Of a stretch of DNA of 64,000 nt, positions 37,657 to 47,089 are shown in pieces. The DNA lies in contig CAVTLC010000045.1 of the NCBI GenBank assembly GCA_963735445.1, positions 62,001 to 126,000 on the forward strand. The letters run 5' to 3'. The stretch comes from AP-15 sp963735445. Its GTDB lineage: Bacteria > Pseudomonadota > Alphaproteobacteria > ATCC43930 > CGMCC-115725. Each line of letters begins with the position of its first letter. Position 1 is the first letter of the stretch. Both the position numbers and the translations under genes were made by a program. A model generated the notes under the pieces. The model saw only the letters and a list, made by a program, of their open reading frames with translations, made no database searches and was not told where the DNA came from.

Positions 37657-38609
37657 CAGAAATAGCCCTCGCGCTTTTTGCGCTCCATCGCCGCGTCCTC
37701 GTCGCTGTCGATCAAGCGACCCTGACGCTCGGAACGCCTGGTATCGCGCAGTTCCGCCAGGATCTCGGCCGGTGTCGTGGCAGCCAACTCGATGGCGCCC
37801 GTAAGGGGATAGCAGCCGAGGGTGCGAAATCGGACAAGCCGCTGCTGCGGCGTCTCGCCGTGCTCAAGCGGCAAGCGGTCGTCATCGACCATGATCCAGG
37901 CGCCGCCGCGATCGACGACCGGCCGCATCGCCGCAAAATAGAGCGGCACCACCGGGATCTCCTCCGCGGTGATGTATTCCCAAATGTCGTGTTCGGTCCA
38001 ATTCGACAGCGGAAAGACGCGCATGGTTTCGCGCTCGCGCAGACGGGTATTGTAAAGCCGCCACAATTCCGGGCGCTGGTTGCGTGGATCCCAGCTATGG
38101 TTAGCGCCGCGCAGTGAAAATATCCGCTCCTTCGCACGGCTTTTTTCCTCGTCGCGCCGCGCTCCGCCGAGTGCCGCGTCAAAGCCAAAGCGGTCGAGCG
38201 CTTGCTTGAGCGCTTCGGTTTTCATCACCGCGGTATGCAAAGCCGAGCCCGACGCGATCGGGTTGATCCCGCGGCGCACCCCGTCTTCGTTGGTATGAAC
38301 GATCAACTCGATTCCGAGCTGGCGCGCGATCGCGTCGCGAAACGCGATCATCTCGCGAAACTTCCACAGCGTATCGATATGGAGCAGCGGAAAAGGCGGC
38401 TTGCCGGGGAAAAATGCCTTGCGGGCGAGGTGCAGCATTACGCTGGAATCCTTGCCGATCGAGTACATCATGACCGGATTCCGAAACTCCGCCGCGACCT
38501 CGCGGAAGATCCCGATCGACTCGGCCTCAAGCCGACGCAAATGGGCTGGCAATAGGCGCTGCAATTGCGATGTCTCTGTTGCGGCGGACAACAACACCTT
38601 CCCTGGCAA
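37656..38609 (-). CDS. cysD: sulfate adenylyltransferase subunit 2
   Basis: A 317-residue PP-loop ATP pyrophosphatase-family subunit that adenylates sulfate. It begins with LRRLEAESIGIFREVAAEF, has the PP-loop as YSIGKDSSVMLHLA and FPLLHIDTLWKFREM. The C-terminal MRVFPLSNWTEHDIWEYI and VPLYFA and the final ERKKREGYF match CysD exactly. The upstream start is a TTG at 38609; a GTG at 38597 is possible, and both have weak ribosome sites. No riboswitch or CysB-like site was recognised in the 150 bases before the next gene. Confidence 0.94.
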   Translation of the reverse strand: MPGKVLLSAATETSQLQRLLPAHLRRLEAESIGIFREVAAEFRNPVMMYSIGKDSSVMLHLARKAFFPGKPPFPLLHIDTLWKFREMIAFRDAIARQLGIELIVHTNEDGVRRGINPIASGSALHTAVMKTEALKQALDRFGFDAALGGARRDEEKSRAKERIFSLRGANHSWDPRNQRPELWRLYNTRLRERETMRVFPLSNWTEHDIWEYITAEEIPVVPLYFAAMRPVVDRGGAWIMVDDDRLPLEHGETPQQRLVRFRTLGCYPLTGAIELAATTPAEILAELRDTRRSERQGRLIDSDEDAAMERKKREGYF

Positions 38610-38763
38610 TCATTTCTAAGTCGGACAGCAGCGTCCCGTAGAGACCGACAGCAGCGCTGTCAATCGCAGGGCGTGCCCCGCGCCAGCACGCCGCACTCAT
38701 ACCCGCAGGTTTTATGCCGGCCACTTGCTAAGGTTGGGTAAAGCTCAACCTTACGACGGCCGG

Positions 38764-39741
38764 TCAGTGCAATTTGGGACCCTTGAGAAACCGGGTGCGA
38801 TCAGCCGATTGGATACGCACGGTTATATTCCTGCCGTCGCGCGCCAGCTGCAGCGGAATTTCGCTGCCGGCCGGGCCGCCAGCCCACACCCGGCGCCAGA
38901 AACCGGCAAGGCTGCCGACATTTTCGTCGCCGACGGCGACAATCCGATCCCCCGGTTGCAATCCGGCCTCGCTCGCCGGTCCGCGCTCGGCGAGCCCGGC
39001 AACGACGATTGCATCCTCGACTTCGGCGGCATAGAGGCCGAGCCAAGGGCGCACCGGACGATTTGGCCGGCCATAGGTGAGCATGTCGTCGAGGATCGGC
39101 GGCAGCAGGTCGATCGGGACGACCATGTTCACATCGCGCCGCAATTCTCGCCCACTCGAATGCTGGACGTGCAGCGAGCCGATACCGATCAGCCGGCCAT
39201 CGGCGGCGATCAGTGCCGCACCGCCCCAAAACGGATGCGCCGGTGCGGTAAAGATCGCCCGGTCGAGGACATATTCCCAATAGCCGGCAAATTCCTGGCG
39301 CGCCACAACCCGCGCCGAGACCGCGTGACGACGCCCGCCTTCCGCCGCCATAATGGCGCGATCCCCGGCGCCCACCCGCATGCCGATGCCCAATTCGAGC
39401 GGCTCGACATTTAATTTGCCGAGCGCCTGGACCAGCCCAAACCCGGTTTCCTGATCGTAGGCAAGAACGTGTCCGGGCACAGCGCCACCGCCAGCCGATG
39501 TCAGCCAAATGGTCTCGGCTTCGGTGACCAGGTAGCCAATCGTCAGGACGAGGCCGTCGCCGCGGATCAGGACCCCGCTCCCGGCGCGCTCGGTGCCAAG
39601 CGTGGCCGCGGTAAAAGCGTCATCCGGAACCGTTGCCCTAAGGCCGAGCACTGCACCGAGGGCGCGGTCGAGATCAAAGTTGCAGTCGCCGGGCTTTGGC
39701 TGGATCTCGCCCGGGATCTCCCATTCTACGTCTTTCGGCAT
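38764..39741 (-). CDS. trypsin-like (S1C) protein with PDZ domain, catalytic residues absent
   Basis: A protein of about 325 residues with an HtrA-like beta-barrel and a PDZ domain (RPWLGLYAAEVEDAIVVAGL to GDRIVAVGDENVGSLAGFW). The catalytic triad is not there. The histidine site, normally NHV, reads TIGYLV. The aspartate site reads DQETGFGLV in place of a DLAVL-type segment. The nucleophile site, normally GNSGG, reads PFWGGAAL. It is therefore probably a binding protein, not a protease. I start at the ATG at 39741 (MPKDVEWEIPGEIQPKPGD), where related proteins begin; a longer frame is open to 39843. No signal peptide is visible with this start. It is divergent from the groES promoter region. 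Confidence 0.82.
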   Translation of the reverse strand: MPKDVEWEIPGEIQPKPGDCNFDLDRALGAVLGLRATVPDDAFTAATLGTERAGSGVLIRGDGLVLTIGYLVTEAETIWLTSAGGGAVPGHVLAYDQETGFGLVQALGKLNVEPLELGIGMRVGAGDRAIMAAEGGRRHAVSARVVARQEFAGYWEYVLDRAIFTAPAHPFWGGAALIAADGRLIGIGSLHVQHSSGRELRRDVNMVVPIDLLPPILDDMLTYGRPNRPVRPWLGLYAAEVEDAIVVAGLAERGPASEAGLQPGDRIVAVGDENVGSLAGFWRRVWAGGPAGSEIPLQLARDGRNITVRIQSADRTRFLKGPKLH

Positions 39742-39894
39742 TGCGGCAACTCGTTTGTGGCTTCTGCTGCGATCATAACCCGGAACGGGTGCGGATGGTT
39801 CGTATTCTTCTGCGGCACGCTCGCAGCCCGTTGTTTCTGCCACTCACTGTCGTTATCCGCCGCTCAAAGTTAAGCAGGCCGATCCCATCGCGGC

Positions 39895-39922
39895 TTGACA
39901 ACGCCGGGCGCTCCCTTTATGT
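39895..39922 (+). promoter_or_regulatory. groESL promoter
   Basis: TTGACA at 39895-39900 and TTATGT at about 39917-39922 are spaced 16 bases apart, immediately upstream of the CIRCE operator. This is the expected vegetative promoter for a HrcA-controlled chaperonin operon. Confidence 0.6.
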
Positions 39923-39924
39923 CA

Positions 39925-39951
39925 CCAGCACTCATTGTTTGAGAGTGCTAA
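39925..39951 (+). promoter_or_regulatory. CIRCE operator for HrcA
   Basis: AGCACTC (39927-39933), a nine-base spacer, then GAGTGCTAA (39943-39951). This is the CIRCE inverted repeat, with only the two outermost left bases (CC instead of TT) off consensus. It lies 24 bases before the groES start, so HrcA repression relieved by heat is expected. Confidence 0.92.
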
Positions 39952-39975
39952 CAATTCAGGGGCCAGGAGGGTTGC

Positions 39976-40263
39976 ATGAAATTTCGTCCGTTGCATGACC
40001 GCGTCGTAATTCGGCGCGTCGAGGAGGAAGAAAAGAGCAAAGGCGGTATCATCATTCCCGACACCGCAAAAGAAAAGCCGATGGAAGGCGAAGTTATCGC
40101 TGCCGGTCCCGGTGCGCGCGGCGAGGACGGCACCATTCAACCGCTCGACGTCAAGGCGGGCGACCGGGTGCTGTTTGGCAAATGGTCCGGCACCGAGGTC
40201 AAGCTCGACGGCGAAGAGCTGATCATTATGAAAGAATCCGACATCATGGGCGTCCTCGCCTAA
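39976..40263 (+). CDS. groES: co-chaperonin GroES
   Basis: The 95-residue heptameric cap of the chaperonin. KFRPLHDRVVIRRVEEE opens the protein, and GGIIIPDTAKEKP (23-35) is the mobile loop that binds GroEL. The ATG at 39976 follows AGGAGG at ideal distance. It is controlled by the CIRCE element just upstream and is followed by groEL after 13 bases. Confidence 0.98.
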   Translation: MKFRPLHDRVVIRRVEEEEKSKGGIIIPDTAKEKPMEGEVIAAGPGARGEDGTIQPLDVKAGDRVLFGKWSGTEVKLDGEELIIMKESDIMGVLA

Positions 40264-40276
40264 GGAGAATTAAGAA

Positions 40277-41924
<1,648 letters not shown>

Positions 41925-41956
41925 ACGCGCCCATTCGCCAACACAAACCACGACAC

Positions 41957-41991
41957 CGCCCGTCCGCGCACCCCGCGGGCGGGCGTTTTTG
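41957..41991 (+). terminator. intrinsic terminator of groESL
   Basis: A 12-base-pair stem (CGCCCGTCCGCG with CGCGGGCGGGCG, one G-T pair) with a five-base loop CACCC, followed by TTTTTGTTT. It lies 33 bases after the frame-corrected groEL stop. Confidence 0.88.
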
Positions 41992-42114
41992 TTTGATAAC
42001 TGTCCGAGCGCCCGTTCAAGGAAACCGGCCCGCGGCCTTTCTGCCGCAATCGCCTGTTGTCTTGTTGTGCTCCGCCGATAACGATTACATTTATTAAACA
42101 GCGGGGGAGAGATC

Positions 42115-45100
42115 ACGGTCGAAAATCCGACTGAACGGGCTGGTATTTTTATCTCCTATGCCCGTTCGGACAGTTCGGTGCTGGCCGAAGAGCTTGTGAC
42201 CGGGATCGAGCTCGCCGGTTTCAACGCTTATCTCGACCGCCGTGACATCGCCGCCGCCGAAGACTGGGAGGCGCGGCTCGGCGATCTTATCCAAAATGCC
42301 GATACGGTTGTCTTCATTCTGTCGCCAGCCGCGGTCAGCTCCGAACGCTGCGCCTGGGAAGTTGAGCGCGCCGTGGAACTCGGCAAACGGTTGATTCCTG
42401 TCCAGGGCAAGTCCGTGCCCGATGCGGACGTGCCGCAGCATTTGCGCCGCCTCAACTACATTTTTTTTCGCGAGGGCCAGTCCTTCGCCAGGCCGCTCGC
42501 CGAATTGGTGACGGCGCTGCGGCAGGATGTCGAATGGATCCGCGAACACACGCGCCTCAGCCAGGCCGCCGCCCGCTGGCAGGCCAGAACCCGGGCTGGC
42601 AGTGCTGCCGACGACCTGCTGCTGCGCGGCAACGATCTGAGCGAAGCGATAGCCTGGGCTGCCCGGCGGAAGGAGGACGCGCCCGAAATAACCGTGCTGC
42701 TTCGATCGTATCTTTCTGCGAGTGAGGCCTATGCGACCTCGCTTGCCGAGGCGGAGCGGCAGCGGCTCGACGAACGCGCGCGTCTGATCGTCGAGACCGA
42801 GACCGCGCAGCGCAATACCAGCCGGATACAACGCCGTTCGTTTAAAATCCTCTCAGGCTTCCTCCTGCTGGTCACGCTCGGAACAGGCGCGGGGCTGTGG
42901 GCGGTGTTCACGGGTTGGCAGAACCTGATGACCAACCGGGCACAATTCATCGCTGGTGTGATCGATCAGCAGGCTGACAAGGGGCACTATGTCAACGGCA
43001 TGCTGGTTGGCCTCGATGCGCTGCCCGACCAGACAATTGCCAGCGTCGGTGCGCGCGTGATGCCGTTGGAGGTAACGGCCTGGCATGCGCTTGATGGCGC
43101 CTGGCGCAAATGGTCCTCGGGGTGGGGTGAGCGCAAGCTTCTCGCCCACGATGAACCGGTCAAGGCTGTCGCTTTCTCGCCCGACAGCAAGCTTGTTCTG
43201 ACAGGTTCCGATGATAAGACGGCGCGGCTGTGGGACGCGGCGACCGGCAAGCTGGTCGCGACGCTTACCGGCCACGATGGGCCCATCGAAGCTGTCGCGT
43301 TCTCGCCCGACAGCAAGCGCGTGCTGACCGGCTCCGCGGACAGGACGGCACGGCTGTGGGACGCGGCGACCGGGAAGGCGGCCGCAACGTTCGCCGGAGA
43401 CGACGGTCCCGTCGTCGCTGTCGCTTTCTCGCCCGACGGCAAGCTCGTGCTGACCTGCTCCTGGACCAAGACGGCACGGCTGTGGGACGCGGCAACCGGC
43501 AATCCCGTCGCGACGCTCGCCGGTCACACTGGTTCCGTCGTGGCTGTCGCGTTCTCGCCCGACGGCAAGCTTGTTCTGACCGGCTCCATGGACAACACGG
43601 CGCGGCTGTGGGACGCGGCGACCGGCAAACTGGTCGCGACGCTCGCGGGCCATGATAACGGCGTCCGGGCTGTCGCGTTCTCGCCCGACGGCAGGCTCGT
43701 TCTGACCGGCTCCTTTGACAAGACGGCGCGGCTGTGGGACACGGCGACCGGCAAGTGGGTATCAACCCTCGCAGGCCACGACGATCGTGTCCGGGCTGTC
43801 GCCTTCTCGCCCGACGGCAAGCTCGTTCTGACCGGCTCCGATGACAAGACGGCACGGCTATGGGACGCGGCGACCGGCAATCCCGTCGCGACGCTCGCCG
43901 GCCACGCTGGCCCCATCGAGGTAGTCGCGTTCTCGCCCGACGGCAAGCGCGTTCTGACCGGCTCCGAGGACAAGACAGCACTACTGTGGGACGCCGCGAC
44001 CGGCAAACCGGTTGCGACGCTCGCCGGCCACGATAACGGCGTCATGGGAGTCGCCTTCTCGCCCGACGGCAAGCGCGTCGTGACCGGCTCCGAGGACAAC
44101 ACCGCACGGCTGTGGGACACAGCGACCGACAAGCCCGTTGTGAAGCTCGCCGGCCACAATGGCATCATGCATGCTGTCGCCTTCTCCCCCGACGGCAAAC
44201 TCGTTCTAACTGGCTCCTGGGACAAAACCGCACGGCTGTGGGACGCGGCGAGCGGCAAACCGGTCGCGACGTTCGCGGGCCACGAAGATCGCGTCGTGGC
44301 CGTCGCCTTCTCACCCGACGGCAAGCTGGTTGTAACCGGCTCCTGGGACAAGACCGCACGGCTATGGGACGCGGCGAACGGCAAGCTGGTCGCCACGCTT
44401 GCCGGCCACGACGCTTCCGTCTTGGCTGTCGCCTTCTCGCCCGACGGCAAGCGCGTTCTGACCGGCTCCGCGGACAAGACGGCACGGCTGTGGGACGCGG
44501 CAACCGGCAATCCCGTCGCGACGCTCGCCGGTCACACTGGTTCCGTCGTGGCTGTCGCGTTCTCGCCCGACGGCAAGCTTGTTCTGACCGGCTCCATGGA
44601 CAACACAGCGCGGCTGTGGGGTGCGGCGGCCGGCAAACCGATCAGGACCCTCGCCGGCCAGGACGGCTCCGTCTTCGCTGCCGCCTTCTCGCCCGACGGC
44701 AAGCGCGTTGTGACTGGCTCCAGGAGGACAGCACGGCTGTGGGATGTGGCGACCGGCAATCCGGTCGCGACGCTCGCCGGCCACGACGCCTACGTCTGGG
44801 CTGTCGCCTTCTCGCCCGACGCCAAGCTCGTTCTAACCGGCTCCTGGGATAACACAGCGCGGCTGTGGGATGCGGCGACCGGCAAGCCGGTCGCGATGCT
44901 CAAGGGCCACACGTCCATTGTCTCAGCTGTCGCCTTCTCCCCCGACGGCAAACTTGTTGTGACCGGCTCCAACGACAAGACCGCGAGGCTCTGGGACACG
45001 GCGACCGGCAATCCGGTCGCGACGCTCGCGGGCCACGATGGCTCCGTCATTGCTGTCGCGTTCTCGCCGGACGGCAAACTTGTTGTGACCGGCTCCGCGG

Positions 45101-45417
45101 ACAAGATGGCACGGTTGTGGAAAGTTTTCTCTTCCGTCCAGGCTCTCGTCGAGGCGGTCAAAGCTTCGGTGCCGCGTTGCCTGAGCCCGGCACAGCGTCA
45201 GCAATTCCACCTGGGTACCGTGGCGCCGCGCTGGTGCCACACGCGAAATCTGTGGCCCTATGCCGATCACGGCCCGACCGAAACTCAAAGGTCCAGGCCG
45301 CCCTACGGTCCGCCGGCGATCAGTTGGGACGAGTTGTTGATCGCGACCTGGGATCGGCTGACCGGCTGGTTCACTATAGAGCCCGCACAGAACCCGCCGC
45401 CGCCCCGGACGAAATAG
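42115..45417 (+). CDS. TIR domain - transmembrane - WD40 repeat protein
   Basis: About 1100 residues. The N-terminus is a TIR domain: AGIFISYARSD (first strand, 42136-42168), AGFNAYLDRRDI, NADTVVFILSP and SSERCAWEVERAVELGKR, whose WE glutamate is at the position of the catalytic residue in NAD-cleaving TIRs. A helical linker (LLRGNDLSEAIAWAARRKED) seen in other TIR and STAND proteins follows. Next come a basic stretch RIQRR, one membrane helix (ILSGFLLLVTLGTGAGLWAVF, 42847-42909) and sixteen WD40 repeats of about 42 residues (43146-45120), then about 100 residues of unknown type. No ATG, GTG or TTG precedes the first TIR strand. An ACG at 42115 sits where a start should be behind GGGGGAG, while the first canonical start (GTG 42178) would delete strand A. 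It follows groEL; function is probably sensing or defence, which is inferred. Confidence 0.85.
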   Translation, partial: TVENPTERAGIFISYARSDSSVLAEELVTGIELAGFNAYLDRRDIAAAEDWEARLGDLIQNADTVVFILSPAAVSSERCAWEVERAVELGKRLIPVQGKSVPDADVPQHLRRLNYIFFREGQSFARPLAELVTALRQDVEWIREHTRLSQAAARWQARTRAGSAADDLLLRGNDLSEAIAWAARRKEDAPEITVLLRSYLSASEAYATSLAEAERQRLDERARLIVETETAQRNTSRIQRRSFKILSGFLLLVTLGTGAGLWAVFTGWQNLMTNRAQFIAGVIDQQADKGHYVNGMLVGLDALPDQTIASVGARVMPLEVTAWHALDGAWRKWSSGWGERKLLAHDEPVKAVAFSPDSKLVLTGSDDKTARLWDAATGKLVATLTGHDGPIEAVAFSPDSKRVLTGSADRTARLWDAATGKAAATFAGDDGPVVAVAFSPDGKLVLTCSWTKTARLWDAATGNPVATLAGHTGSVVAVAFSPDGKLVLTGSMDNTARLWDAATGKLVATLAGHDNGVRAVAFSPDGRLVLTGSFDKTARLWDTATGKWVSTLAGHDDRVRAVAFSPDGKLVLTGSDDKTARLWDAATGNPVATLAGHAGPIEVVAFSPDGKRVLTGSEDKTALLWDAATGKPVATLAGHDNGVMGVAFSPDGKRVVTGSEDNTARLWDTATDKPVVKLAGHNGIMHAVAFSPDGKLVLTGSWDKTARLWDAASGKPVATFAGHEDRVVAVAFSPDGKLVVTGSWDKTARLWDAANGKLVATLAGHDASVLAVAFSPDGKRVLTGSADKTARLWDAATGNPVATLAGHTGSVVAVAFSPDGKLVLTGSMDNTARLWGAAAGKPIRTLAGQDGSVFAAAFSPDGKRVVTGSRRTARLWDVATGNPVATLAGHDAYVWAVAFSPDAKLVLTGSWDNTARLWDAATGKPVAMLKGHTSIVSAVAFSPDGKLVVTGSNDKTARLWDTATGNPVATLAGHDGSVIAVAFSPDGKLVVTGSADKMARLWKVFSSVQALVEAVKASVPRCLSPAQRQQFHLGTVAPRWCHTRNLWPYADHGPTETQRSRPPYGPPAISWDELLIATWDRLTGWFTIEPAQNPPPPRTK
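43467..43598 (+). repeat. 132-base exact repeat within the WD40 array, copy 1
   Basis: Identical over 132 bases to 44475-44606. The offset is 1008 bases, which is exactly eight repeat units of 126 bases, so a block of eight WD40 units appears to have been duplicated or converted. Confidence 0.85.
44475..44606 (+). repeat. 132-base exact repeat within the WD40 array, copy 2
   Basis: Second copy of 43467-43598; the units next to it differ more, so exchange was local or the copies have since diverged. Confidence 0.85.
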
Positions 45418-45520
45418 CGCGTACAAGGCTCCACCGGATTTCGCCACAAAGTCGTCGTACCCTCCCGCGGTCTCGAATTTCCGACGGCTTGGAATTGGGT
45501 TTGATGCGGTGCGCGGTATT

Positions 45521-45658
45521 TTCCCGGTTACCCAAATTTAATTCCCGATTAGGCCGTAAAAAGTTCCCGGTTATTTGACAGCTAATTCTGGTTAAGTCTT
45601 TGAGATACAATGCGAATCTCCTATGCCATCTCAAAAATTCGCGGTTATTTCCCGTTAC
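45521..45658 (+). repeat. cluster of TTCCCGGTTA-like direct repeats
   Basis: Exact TTCCCGGTTA at 45521-45530 and 45564-45573, TTCCCGATTA at 45542-45551, TTCGCGGTTA at 45638-45647, and TTCCCGTTA from 45649. The first three are 21-22 bases apart, two turns of the helix. The interval 45418-45692 holds no gene and is AT-richer than its surroundings. Confidence 0.5.
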
Positions 45659-45692
45659 ACGGGAATTCGCCGGCGCGTCGGTCAGGTCGGCC

Positions 45693-46883
45693 TCAGATCA
45701 CGCCCTCCTCGCGCAGTGCGGCGATTTCGGCGGCGGCGTAGCCGAGGCTCGCCAGGATTTGGTCGGTGTGCTCGCCCAATAATGGCGCCGGGCGGCGGTA
45801 GCTGCCGGGCGTCTCGGACAATTCGATTGGGGTCGGCGCCAATGGGAACTCGGTCGCGAGTGCCGGGTGCGGCACGTCTTCGAGCAGATGGGCGGCGCGG
45901 ATGTGAGCGTCGTCGAGCGCCTGTTGCGGCGAATAGAGCTGACCGGCGACGATGCTGGCTTCCTCGAGCGCCGCGAGCGCCTCGGCGCAATTTCGCTCGG
46001 CGCACCACAGGGTCATTCGCGCCGAAATGATCTCGCCATGATCGGCGCGCGACTGGTCGTCGGCAAAGCGCGGGTCGGAGAGCCAGTGGTCCTCGCCGAT
46101 CATCCGCGTCCAGCGCCGGAACATCGCCGGCCCGATCACCGTCGCGACAATCCAGCCATCCTTGCAGCGGTAAAAATCGGCGGGCGCCGAGTTGAAGCCG
46201 CGGTTGACCGTCGCGACCCGGTTCACCCCGGTCAAGGCTTGTTCGATCAGGGTGGCATTGGCAAAGGCGATTGCGGTGCGCAGCAGGGCGCCCTCGACCT
46301 TTTGCCCATGCCCGGTCTTGCCGCGCTCGATCAACGCCGCAAGCGTGCCAAAGGCCGACAGGCAAGCGGTGCCGAAATCGACCCAGGGCAGCTTTAGCGC
46401 GATCGGCTGCTCGGGCGTGCCGGACAGGTAAACCGCGCCGCTCATCGCCTGGCCGATGCCGTCAAAGCCGTGCTTGTGCGACAGCGGCCCGCCGGCGCCA
46501 AAACCGGTCACCGTCGTCAGGATAATGTCGGGCTTGACCTGGCGCAGACTGTCGAGGTCGAGCGCCAGCGAGCGCAAAACCCGCGGCGGCAGATTGGCGA
46601 CAACGACATCGGCGGTGGCGACGAGCTTTTTGACGATCTCGCGGCCCCCAGGTGCGGCCGGATCGAGCGTCATGCCGAGCTTGTTGCGGTTCATCGCCAG
46701 GAACATCGCACCACCGCCTCCGGGGCCCGCGCCGACCGGGATGTAAGCGCGGTCCTCGCCGCCCTCGATCCGCTCGATGCGGATCACCTCGGCGCCGAGA
46801 TCGCCCAGCAACGCGGCGCAAAACGGCCCCGCGATGTAGCGGCCGAAATCGAGCACGCGGATCCCATCGAGTACGCCCGACAT
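45693..46883 (-). CDS. CaiB/BaiF family CoA transferase
   Basis: A 396-residue class III CoA transferase, which moves CoA between carboxylic acids through an aspartyl-CoA intermediate. It opens with LDGIRVLDFGRYIAGPFCAALLGDLGAEVIRIE, has NRNKLGMTLD, and the catalytic Asp region HGFDGIGQAMSGA. I start at the ATG at 46883 because GGAGGGG lies just upstream and the family begins there; the frame is open to 46952. The substrate cannot be predicted. No acyl-CoA dehydrogenase or hydratase partner is adjacent. Confidence 0.92.
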   Translation of the reverse strand: MSGVLDGIRVLDFGRYIAGPFCAALLGDLGAEVIRIERIEGGEDRAYIPVGAGPGGGGAMFLAMNRNKLGMTLDPAAPGGREIVKKLVATADVVVANLPPRVLRSLALDLDSLRQVKPDIILTTVTGFGAGGPLSHKHGFDGIGQAMSGAVYLSGTPEQPIALKLPWVDFGTACLSAFGTLAALIERGKTGHGQKVEGALLRTAIAFANATLIEQALTGVNRVATVNRGFNSAPADFYRCKDGWIVATVIGPAMFRRWTRMIGEDHWLSDPRFADDQSRADHGEIISARMTLWCAERNCAEALAALEEASIVAGQLYSPQQALDDAHIRAAHLLEDVPHPALATEFPLAPTPIELSETPGSYRRPAPLLGEHTDQILASLGYAAAEIAALREEGVI

Positions 46884-47089
46884 TGAACCCCTCCGCTTCG
46901 GCTGAACCCGACCGTCGCGGCACAGCATACAGCGCCGGTCTCGGCGGAGCACCGTCCCCGATCACCGCGCCAGCCGCGGTCTGGGTTACCTGCCGGGGCG
47001 GTGGCAAGCGGCTGGTAACGGGTCGGCATCTCCTGGTGTTGACGAGGGGTGCGCGGGTCTCACCCGCCAATCGATGCGAGCCCCGACAG

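Noticed and set aside
41925..42097. GroEL extension beyond the Gly-Gly-Met tail
   Set aside because: It runs through a strong intrinsic terminator, and the natural end is encoded in the adjacent frame.
43265..44852. Long open frames on both strands inside the WD40 array, up to 328 residues on the minus strand
   Set aside because: They are low-complexity repeats produced by the 126-base periodicity and GC-rich codons of the WD40 gene; none resembles a real protein.
43146..45120. CRISPR-like regular repeats
   Set aside because: The period is 126 bases, fully coding and in frame as WD40 units, with no distinct spacers.
46652..47089. Long N-terminal extension of the formate/nitrite channel
   Set aside because: Pro/Arg-rich and antisense to the CoA transferase; the ATG at 47090 begins the acidic N-terminus.
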